Below, piece by piece: positions 21,148-30,381 of a stretch of 64,000 nucleotides of DNA. This DNA is from Pascua guehoae (taxonomy: Eukaryota > Basidiomycota > Tremellomycetes > Trichosporonales > Trichosporonaceae): assembly GCA_001600415.1 (NCBI GenBank), contig BCJX01000008.1, forward strand, positions 1,165,494-1,229,493, given 5' to 3'. The notes under the pieces were generated by a model. That model was not told the DNA's origin. It worked only from the letters and a program-made list of their open reading frames with translations, and did no database searches. A program made the translations under genes and the position numbers. The number at the start of each line of letters is the position of its first letter. Within the stretch, counting starts at the first letter, position 1.

Positions 21148-22335
21148 GACAGTCTCGAGGCCGATGGCGAGGCTGAGCCTCTAGCATGTCTGATTAAACA
21201 GGCATGGATACCAGGCTGAGTCTTTCACCTGCACCACCAGGTAACCAAGCCCAAGGTGCCGGAACGTCGCCAAACGCATGTTGCACACACCCCTCTCTAA
21301 AATCTTTTACATTGTCCCACTACACAGTGGCCCTCTTAAAGGTTGACACGCTCCCTGGCGTGGCGACCGGGATTTGACCTTTGACCAAAAGCTCAGCGAT
21401 ACTGCCTTGTGTTCGGTATAGCGCAGCGCGCGGACGGGTCAACGTTTATGAGGAGGACCATTGTAGGCCGATTTAGAATCTAGTGGACAAGCCTGTGGCA
21501 TCGTCGTGCAAGTAATTGCTCATGACATAGGAACACAAATGCCCGCATCACATCTCTGCAACATGACAGACAGACTTGGATATGTCGACTGTTATCTCCA
21601 GCCATGCTCAATGTGGCACTTGGCTGGGTGGCGGCAAAACGTTTCTCGGAAAGCATCATTTCACCCCCCCCCCCCCNCCTTGAATCATACTCGGGAATTT
21701 CGAGCCACAAGTCTTACTTCATGTGCAGAAAGTTGTCGAGTAGGGTCAGGGGGTTGCTACGACAGCAAAGACTGGGTAGGCATCCGTCTGTAAGAGTAGA
21801 CGCGCTGGCGAGCACCGTGTCCGCCGTGAGGGCGACAGGAGCCGAGAGCGGGCACTAGTGCGAGCGCAGGCATCCGGGCACGGCGGAATGGGGTGGCGGA
21901 CAACATCTGCATCTAGATGACAATCTAAACCGACCGAGCCTGCCCGAACTGGTCCACAATCTCCCGCATGCGCGGCAACGGCGGGCGCACGGTGGAACTG
22001 GTCCTAGAGACCCACTGCGAGCGTGGGTCCACGCAACGTCGAGCGAAGGACGAGGGCGGCCTCGACGAGGTGTGGGCTGCGGGGGGGTCCAGGGCAGGAG
22101 GGTGCCGAGGTCGGGGTTGGCTGTGGGTAGCTGGGGCGGGGGGCGGAGGGGTGTTGCTCGAGGTGAAAAGGGGAGAGGAGAGAAAGCTGTGCAGAGATAA
22201 TAACACCATGAACAAGCCAAAAAGCTACTGCTTGACGTTTGACAGGTTGCGACCTGCCGTTTTTCCGACCGCGCGAAGCCTGGTCGGGAAAATATGGCCT
22301 GTTTCCCTGAGCTTCGCGCCGCACACGTCAACCAC

Positions 22336-22424
22336 GCGACAAAAGAATCACGCGCGCCGACCTCATGCGGACCACTGCGTGTTCCAGTGTTAAGCATGCG
22401 CTCTAACCAACTGAGCTAAATCGC
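22336..22424 (-). pseudogene. Degenerate tRNA-Val (AAC), intron-containing
   Basis: The minus strand starts as a normal tRNA: GCGATTT, D arm AGCTCAGTTGGTTAGAGCG, anticodon stem CATGC / GCATG with loop TT-AAC-AC and an insertion of about 18 bases that resembles an intron. After the variable bases AGGTC the T arm is lost: no GGTTCGA-type loop or paired stem is present. The 3' acceptor strand (TTGTCGC) pairs with only five of seven bases. It therefore looks like a 3'-damaged tRNA gene. Confidence 0.65.
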
Positions 22425-22654
22425 CTCTGCATGCTGGGGGTCGGGGAACATTGAGCGCGTTGGGGGCGTGTCGGGGTAGTGCGCAAAGGACGACCAAGGG
22501 CAGGTAGGAGAATCAGAATCAGGCCGGAAGAGAATGGCACAGAGTTTGGTGTAGCCATGTGGCTGCAGCAGATGAGCAGAATGTGGCCAAGAGTACAGGC
22601 GTGTCTGAAAAAAGTCATGAGATTACCACTGTATACATGCGGCGCATGTGGGAT

Positions 22655-22702
22655 ACAGGTGCGAACAAAAGTATTGACACTGCCGCTGAGCTCGGGGGGT
22701 GC
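22655..22702 (-). repeat. Dispersed repeat, copy C
   Basis: In reverse complement it reads GAGCTCAGCGGCAGTGTCAA, then TACTTTTGTTCGCACCTGTA. It shares the GAGCTCA start with copy A and the CGCACCTGTA end with copy B. Confidence 0.6.
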
Positions 22703-22890
22703 GATGTCGAGCAGGGACACTCTGCATGTCAATGTGACAGTATGGCAGTATGAGTAGGAAGCCCTCAGGGTGACTTGTACCCTATCCAACTCGTCGCAGT
22801 CTTGCATTCAACGGCAGTATCCACCATGTACATCGACGATGATCTCGATGCAAAGGTGGGAGATGGCGGTGCCTCTACTTTGCTGCATTT

Positions 22891-22971
22891 CCTGTATGAC
22901 ACGCTGTGTACATGCCACCGAGCAAACGTGGCAGTCTCAATACTTTCCGGCCGCACCTGTACGAGACACAG
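22891..22971 (+). repeat. Dispersed repeat, copy B
   Basis: Reads CTGTATGACACGCTGTGTAC, then ACGTGGCAGTCTCAATACTT and CCGGCCGCACCTGTACGAGA. Best preserved partner of copy A. Confidence 0.65.
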
Positions 22972-23272
22972 GAACATCAGTGTGTCCGTGGGAAGAGAGG
23001 CATGGGGAGAGGGGTGGGGAGGGGTGAGAGAGAGCGCGGGGGGGGGAAGGTAGACGGTACGGTGGAGGGGCGCGAGCAGTGGGAGAGCTAATCCAAGAAA
23101 ACAGGGCGACAAAGCACACAGCACAGCAGAGTGGAACCAGACGAGACGCTGGCGTGGAGACGTGAATCCAAGATGCGAATGGGGTTGGGGTTCCACTGCC
23201 TCGTGTCCTCGGGTGTGATTCCCGGCTCGTGAACCGCAGTGGTAGACGGCGCCGGCAGCCCCCAGGGCGCCG

Positions 23273-23408
23273 CGCCGTCTTTGGGGGTAGAGTAGATGTC
23301 CTCGGCTTCTTGCTGCTGTAATTCTCTAGTTTTCAAGCGCAACGCCGTCTTGGGGATACATGTCCTCGGCTCCTTGCTGCTCTATTCTCTAGTTTTCAAG
23401 CGCCGACA
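23273..23408 (+). repeat. Tandem duplication of about 65 bases
   Basis: Two copies (about 23273-23343 and 23345-23408) share GCCGTCTT, ATGTCCTCGGCT, CTTGCTGCT and TTCTCTAGTTTTCAAGCGC in the same order, with small substitutions and indels. Confidence 0.75.
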
Positions 23409-23878
23409 ATCGACCCGGTCGAGCTTTTTTTTTTTTTTTTTCTTCCCACGGCGCCCAACTTTGTTTTACGCCTCAACTCGTCCGCCACTCACACTCTGCA
23501 CGCACGCGCGTGCCGCCTCTCCAACGCCGCCCAACGTAGGCGCCACGGCCCTCGTCATGCCCACGCCCGCCACTATCGGACGCGTGTCTAGCCCCTCAAC
23601 CCCCCGGCCGCCGCGGCCAAGACGCCAGTGTGTGTGTCCCGCACCCATTCTTGTCAAAAGTGGCGGCACTTGTGCCTCTGGCGTCCACTTGCCACACGGC
23701 GACCATGGCGTCGGCCTGCCGTCTATCCTGCCGCTCCCTAGTTGTATACAACACTCGTGTCGGGCCCGTTGCGCGGCGTCCAGAACGGTCTAGTCACAGT
23801 CAACACGAGGCGCCTCCCAAGACGCACACGCCACGCCCAGCCCAACCCCAATCCCAATCCCAAAAGGGGTGCAAAAAC

Positions 23879-23949
23879 TACATCGTAGGAGAGTCGAACT
23901 CCTGCCGCTACTATGGCAAAGTAGCATGATACCGTTTCACCAACGATGT
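23879..23949 (-). tRNA. tRNA-Gly (GCC)
   Basis: The acceptor stem ACATCGT / ACGATGT is perfect. The anticodon stem is CTACT / AGTAG with loop TT-GCC-AT, and the T arm AGGAG-TTCGACT-CTCCT is perfect. No intron; 71 bases with discriminator A. It lies alone in the gene-poor block. Confidence 0.9.
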
Positions 23950-25113
23950 CGTCGTGTCTTTGCACATGTGACATGTGGGAATGATGGGATGTGGACTAGC
24001 TCGATGTCGACCGTAAGCCCGAGCTCGGGCGTGGTATGGCCTGGCTCGAGCTTACTGGCCGTGCTGGTGGCCGTGTGGCGGGTGAGCGATAACTGGTTGT
24101 GGGTGGTACAGGTGTCGAAAAGTCACGAGACGACCACCATAGGCTCATGCCCACTGATAAAGTATTCATGCATCGCTTCTTTTCTCATCTCGACAATTCC
24201 TGCATGCGGTTCGTGACGGGGGCACTGGGCCGAACATGGGTGTGCATGCATGGCGGACATGCACCGTGTCCCGGCGAGCGCGCGGGCTCGGGCGGCGATG
24301 GCGGGGCGGGGTGGGATGTGCCCGACCAAGACGCTGCGGAACCACCACTGGTCGGCGTCGCTTGTGTACTATGAAACACCCTGCTCATGGGCCGGTTCTC
24401 TATGCGTACTGCAGCTGCTCCGACCTCGGCGGCAGACGCGCGCCGTGGCCCATCTCCTAGGAGCCCGGACGCAGGGAACGCCCGGGGCGGTGTTGGATCC
24501 GCGGGGTCCCGCGGCGTCGCGGTGAGTACGCCCCGGAGCGTCTTGTCTACCAGGTACGGGTTGGGTACGGGCCGCGTGGAAGAGGAGCGTGCCGAGATGG
24601 TCATGGGGACGAGGGTCCTCGGCGTACTGGGAGAGGAGGGGGTCGTGCCCGCTGCGAATCGAGTGGGGACGTGGTGAGAGATGGGTAGTGGGGACGTGGT
24701 GAGAGATGGGTAGTTAGGAAGGTAGGTGGGAGTGGCAGGCAGGTGGGAGTGGGAGGTGGTGAGAGACGGGTAGGTGGGAGTGGCTGAGAGGCGGGCAAGG
24801 TGAGTGTGCAAGTTAGTAGAGAGGGCAAGGCCAGCCAAGGGGCCCAGCTAGCAGAGTCGAGGGCGCGAACGGACGGGAATAGAGAGTCTACGCCAGCTGA
24901 CATTGTGGATATCGAGAGGCGCATGCACGTAACAACCGGGAGCAGAGGGCCGTTGGGTAGCTAAGGAGCGAGTGGGTATGCGTGTGCGGCGTTCAGAGAG
25001 TTGGCAGTGGCAAAGTATGCGGTGAGAAGACGAGACTGAAGTGGGAAGAAAGAGTGAACTGGGAAGACAGAGCGAACTGTGAGCGAGCGGGGTGCGGCAA
25101 GCGGTGGGCTGGT

Positions 25114-25238
25114 GGGACGAAGCACGGGACGAAGCACGGGACGAAGCACGGGACGAAGCACGGGACGAAACACGGGAGGCGCACGGTACGGAGCACGGTA
25201 CGGAGCACGGTACGAAGCACGGTACGGAGCACGGTACA
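25114..25238 (+). repeat. 12-base tandem repeat with two variants
   Basis: Five copies of GGGACGAAGCAC (the last with one change) are followed by four copies of GGTACGGAGCAC or close variants. The shift from one variant to the other inside one array indicates local unit turnover. Confidence 0.85.
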
Positions 25239-25481
25239 AACGACAGCACACATCACACAGCACGGGAATGACGACGGTACGCAGAACAGAGTGCACAGAA
25301 TGTACACAGTGTGCAGGAAGGCAATAACGGGTTAAGCAGAGCACCCACACTGCCACAACGAGCAGTTCGCAGCACGCAGTACCCTGCCCGCCTGGCTGTG
25401 CTCCTGTTTCACGCCTAGGTCCCAACCCGGCCGCGTACCGAGTGACACCCATAGTCCAGCGCTATCCACCCAGGACAACCC

Positions 25482-25565
25482 GCCGCCCTGTCAAAGACGC
25501 GCTGTGGCTGCCGCCCTGTCAACGACGCGCTGTGGCTGCCGCCCTGTCAAAGACGCTCTGTGGCT
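25482..25565 (+). repeat. 28-base tandem repeat, three copies
   Basis: Three consecutive units starting GCCGCCCTGTCAA and ending CTGTGGCT differ at only one position each (A to C in copy 2, G to T in copy 3). Confidence 0.9.
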
Positions 25566-25794
25566 ACCGCCTTCCCCCGATAAAGGCGAGAGATGCTTGG
25601 TTGGGGCCCGACTGCGTCCTGGGTCGGGCATGTGCCCAGCATGCTCTTGTGGCGACGCTTGTGGCCAATGTCGAGAGAGTTACTGGTGAGGGCCTCGCCT
25701 AGTGGCCACTGGGGGGTGTACTCTGCGTCCGTCCACAATCGACAACGATATACGGGTACTAGGATACACGATACCGGCCACCCGCCACACCAAA

Positions 25795-25852
25795 CACAGC
25801 ACACAGCACACAGCACACAGCACGCAGCACACAGCACGCAGCACGAAACCAG
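25795..25852 (+). repeat. CAGCACA(C)-type short tandem repeat
   Basis: About seven copies of an 8-base unit (ACAGCACA or GCAGCACA). Confidence 0.75.
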
Positions 25853-25860
25853 CGCACGTC

Positions 25861-25923
25861 CTTATCACCCACGATTGCCCTTTATCACCCACGATTGCGT
25901 CCTTTATCACTCACGATTGCGCC
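25861..25923 (+). repeat. About 20-base tandem repeat, three copies
   Basis: Three copies of TTATCACCCACGATTGC separated by three to five bases; the third copy has TCACTCACG. Confidence 0.8.
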
Positions 25924-28900
25924 GCCCGAGTGCGATCACGCACCATGGCGCTACAATGTCCTCCTAGCACGTCCGCACCGTCGTCCACCGCCACGCCACC
26001 GCTAACCGCCACACGCCACCACACGCCACATCCCCATGTTCCACCTTATCCACGTTTTCCCCCGCTCTTTCGGCCGCTCGCCCAAACTCCCAAACTCATT
26101 GCCTTTTTAGCACACTTGGCACATACGCGTGCCGCTCGACCCAGCGGTGCTCGAGCGTCCTGCAGGCTTAGGAGGGGCGGTACCGCGCGTGTTCCATTGG
26201 GACCATGCCCGTCGTAGGAGCCGTACGTGCCGTCATGGGTTTGTATCTCGGGGGTCTCTGCGTGGTTGTGCACGTGCACTGCCATTGCTCTGGATAAGGC
26301 TTGGCGAGGGCGTGCGCGGGTCCGCGGCCGAGGACGCGGGCTAGGACGAGGACAGGCGGGCGCCAACTTGTGGTCTGGTGAGATTGGGGTTTAGCGGTCA
26401 CATGCAGAGATAGGGTGAGAGTTGGCTTGGGCACGCGATAAGGCCCCAGGGGCGGAGGGGCACGGGGGTAAACTAGACGCCAAGTAGTGTGGAAGAAATT
26501 GGCTCGAGCTCTGGAGCTCGAGAGCAAGTAGGTAGAACCGCGACCGACGGGAGCTGGATGTGCTGCTAGATGTGCGGATTCTGACAGACTCGAGGATCCA
26601 ACGACTACCGAGCCGTCAATGTCACGGGACCATGCGTGTGTTGCCAGCCCGACAAGTCTTGGCTTGCTGCGGCCGAGGACTGTGGGGCCTCTGCGGGTCT
26701 CCGGTGTGCACGGAGACGTCCGAGAGGTCCGAGAGGTCCGAGGCGTTGTGTCGTGTGGTACAGCCCAGAGTCTAGGATGAATTCTAGTCCACCTAGTTGT
26801 CATGACAGCATGAGAAGGATCGAGGGATCAATGGGATCAATGCGGATGGCATGGTACCGCATGGTGTCTCACTTTGGTCGGCGAGATTACCGGCGCCAAC
26901 GATCCCGCGTTGGTGTCGGCGTTGGTGTCGTTGGTGCATGTTTCGCGACCACACTAGGCCCCACCAGGCCCCCCAGGCCCGGCAGGGCGGCGACTCTCGT
27001 CACTGCCAGCCCAGTACGTCATGCGGATCATTTGGGCGGCGCAACAACTATTACTTTGACAATGGGGGCCCTCGTTGCCCCGCCCCGCACGATTGCGCTC
27101 CTGGGAATCAACCCGTGCCCAACAGGGGTGCCCGTGGGTCGGTGCAGTCGGTGCGTGTGCGCGGCAGCGCTTACCCGGCGACTGGAACAGCAAATTCGAA
27201 AATGCAACAGGTCTTGGAGGTGAATGCAAGTTTTGAGGTATTTTGTGCGGTATTTTAGAGTTGGCGAGAGAGGTCAGGACGAGGATGAGGGCACGGGAGG
27301 GGTGAGCGGGGAGCGGAGGATGCTTGCGGACGGGTGGATAATAGTCGGATAAACAGCGCAGGTATTGTTCGGTGCGCCAAACTAGTTGGCATTCCGTGCA
27401 CGCTAGCAACAGACTTGGCCCACTTGGCGGCGGGCATGGAAATAGCCAAAGTAAAAGTAAAGTAGGCGATGAGACGACGAGTCACACGAGCGCGCCAGGC
27501 GCGGGCAGACGCACGCACGCACGCAGGCACGCGCCGATGCCACGCACGCGAGCACGGCGCGCACGAGCCGCACCTCGCACGCCTCGTCAGTCGCAATGTC
27601 TAGCCATTCTGCGACTGAATCACGAACTTGGTCTCAAAACACAATCACCATCTAGCGTCTGCGCCAGCCGCCCAGCCGCCCATCCGCCACCCGCCGGCCA
27701 CCAGCGTGCCCGGGCCGGCCACTACGGACGCCTCGGCGGTTCGCTAAGAGATGCGGCGGCCGACGCACTCACCAGCTACCAGGCAGCGGCGAAAAGTCGA
27801 GCCGAAACCGCACCTCATTTCGGGCCAGCGACGAGAAAATCTTCCGCAAAAGGCACGGCGTACCGTCGATCACAACCCCGTCACAACACACCCACCCACA
27901 TCTGCATATCATTATTGCTGCACGTGATTCGCGGATTAGGTCGTGCGTTGCCGTGCATGGTTGTCGTGCGATACGCTGTGCCTCGCGCGTGCGATTCGTG
28001 TTCCTGTGCGCCTCTTTCTTTCAGAGCGGCGCAGGCGGCGCAGGCATGTGGGCGTGTGGGCATGTGGGCAGAGACGGGGGCGGGCAGGGGGGCGATGGAC
28101 TTGTTGCTCGTCAGACTCGGGTACAAGCGTCGTGATGATTGCATTGCATTGATTGGCGCATTGATTGCACGTGATTGGGTGAGTGGCTCGTTTTTGCAGA
28201 CGGCCGAGTAACGCGGTCGCGATAGGGCCACATTCCATCCTCACTCACTCACTATGACGCACGCAGCACGCGAGCGAGCGGTTTACCCGCAACGGCCCCC
28301 GTCGCCCGCTAGTGCCACAGTACGCGGTGATAGAGCATTGAGGACCCGCGCGGTGATGCTAGTGGCCACCGAGTAATTTATTCTTGATAGCACGCGGCGA
28401 CGAGCAAGGCGTGAGAGGTGAGAGGTGAGACGCACGCCGAGGCAAGAGAAGGATGCATTCATTCATGGGCTCGAGGTGGCTGTCCTGTGGGCCAAGAGGC
28501 CAAGAGACAAGAGGGAGGCCAGCAAGGGTGAACCCGATCGGTCGGCATGTACTGTACCGTAGTATCGGAAAGCAAAGTCATTGAGCGCATGTCGCCCGAG
28601 CACGTAGCAGGCGGTATTTTGGGACGGGTGCCTCGTGTCCTCGCTGCGCCGAGGCCCCCCATCCACACGCCCTCGTGACAGCAAACTGCAAGTGTAGGAA
28701 CAGTATCATGGTCGACGGTTGTCCGAACAACAAAGATAGCACAGACAGACCAGACCGCGCGCAACAAGCTCAACCTTTTGCCAGGCCCCCGCGGCCACAG
28801 TCGCGGGCAACATGGCCCATGGGCAGGCATGGCCATGGGCATGCCGAGAGTGCAGTTGCCAAGGCTGGAGCAGCTGCGGATGCTGTCAGACGACAAGGCT

Positions 28901-30048
28901 AAAGGGTCAGTCACGCAAATTGAGGCGGTGCAACATCATCGTCACTGCTGTCTGATAGAAGGGGGTGGCCCAGAAGTTGGCGATGAGGACCCGCGTGGCG
29001 CGCGATACAGAGGTACAGTACAGAGGGTATTGATTGACTCGGCCCGGGTGCCTAGTACAGAACAGAGTAGAGTAGAGTAGAGTAGGGCGAGGAGCCGAGA
29101 GAGTCGGCAGGCAAGGAGGCCGTTGGCGCGTGACAGTTGGTGCCTGGCCAGACTGCCTGGGATGCCTGGGATGGATGGTGGCGTAAAGGTGGCAAAATGG
29201 CGACAAACGTGCGTGCCCACATGGGTCGACGTGGGTTGGGGTTGGTGCAAATCAAAATGGGCAGAAAGAGACCATCAATCACATGCATGCATGCGCCATC
29301 TCACAAGACCAGAATGGGGCCAGACGGGTACAATGCTCTGCACATCCCGACCAGAGGGAGATCTCTTGGGACGTCTTGGGATGTCTCTCTTGTTCGGCCT
29401 CGGCTCGTGTGCACCCCACTCGTCTCTGTGTGGGTGGGTATTTCCTTTGTGTTGGTGCCTTGGCGTACCTGCAGACGCGCATGCGCCGAGTTTGTGCGCA
29501 GTTTGCTTAGCACGACATGATTCTATATCCGACCACGTCCAATCGACTCCAGTGACACTGGGCTGCATCCATGTCCGTCATCTCCGACGCAGCGTTCGTA
29601 AGAGCACGCCTTGCGTCACGGGCCAACGGGGACTGTCCATGACAGGAGGTATCTAGCAGATGATGCACCACAAGCACAGGCACAAGACAACAGGTTAGTG
29701 TTGTTGGGGCCTGGAAAGAGACAAGACACAAGCAAGACACAAGAGAAGAGCAGCAGCACACGACTGTACCTACCGTACCGTACCGTACCTCGGCCAAACG
29801 CCCGGACTCACTCGCGCAGGGTAAACACAAATGCCAACCTTGCGTGGTTTACGAGGTGGATGACAACAGTTGCACGAGTAGTAGCAGCAGTAGTCGCATG
29901 TAGTTTGGTAGCCCGTGTGACCCCAATTGCACATGCGGGCACGATAGCATGCAAGGTTGGCCGTTGGGTGCACGGAGGGGGGGCGGACGGACGGGTCGCG
30001 GGGGGGGCATGGGGACGGGGGTACGGGGGGGTTGGTTGCAACAGTCGT

Positions 30049-30179
30049 NNNNNNNNNNNNNNNNNNNNNNNNNNNNNNNNNNNNNNNNNNNNNNNNNNNN
30101 NNNNNNNNNNNNNNNNNNNNNNNNNNNNNNNNNNNNNNNNNNNNNNNNNNNNNNNNNNNNNNNNNNNNNNNNNNNNNNN
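30049..30179. other. Assembly gap of 131 N
   Basis: The gap is preceded by a GGGG-rich stretch and followed by a C-run at 30180-30190. Failure to assemble a G/C homopolymer is the likely cause. The true length is unknown. Confidence 0.95.
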
Positions 30180-30381
30180 CCCCCCCCCCCCAGAGCACGC
30201 CCCGCAAAGCCACAATACAACTGGGGCTAGTGGCACGCGACCAACATCCGCCTCCGACTCGCCAATCTGCCCTCGTGCGTGCTTGCCAGGACGCACGTTT
30301 GACCTGTGGCAACCCAGGCAACCACCACCACCACCACCGACACCTCACACGAGCACACGTCTACGTCTACGCCCGCCCACC

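Larger units (their letters stand above)
20026..22335. other. Gene-poor region, left part
   Basis: No gene supported. Open frames are short and without domains. It contains two copies of a dispersed repeat (20890-20930 minus, 21070-21147 plus) and an ambiguous base at 21677 at the end of a C-run. Base composition is less GC-biased than the coding regions. Confidence 0.5.
22425..23878. other. Gene-poor region between the decayed tRNA-Val and tRNA-Gly
   Basis: No supported gene. Holds repeat copies C and B, a tandem duplication at 23273-23408, and a T-run at 23427-23440. Open frames up to 165 codons lack domains. Confidence 0.45.
23950..30048. other. Gene-poor, minisatellite-rich region
   Basis: About 6 kb without a supportable gene. 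Contents by position: a TGGTGAGAGATGGGTAG-type imperfect repeat (about 24670-24790), the arrays listed separately between 25114 and 25923, an inverted repeat at 26503-26522, a GAGTA run at 29065-29085, and G-rich sequence running into the assembly gap. Open frames up to 279 codons (about 27372-28211) are Arg/Ala/His-rich without domains or splice support. Confidence 0.5.

Noticed and set aside
25480..25930. Regular direct repeats as a possible CRISPR array
   Set aside because: Units are contiguous without unique spacers, three different arrays are involved, and the genome is eukaryotic.
29611..30381. Upstream extension of the bHLH frame through the assembly gap
   Set aside because: The frame crosses 131 unknown bases and a C-run, and its translation has no coding character; the ATG at 30382 is the first plausible start.
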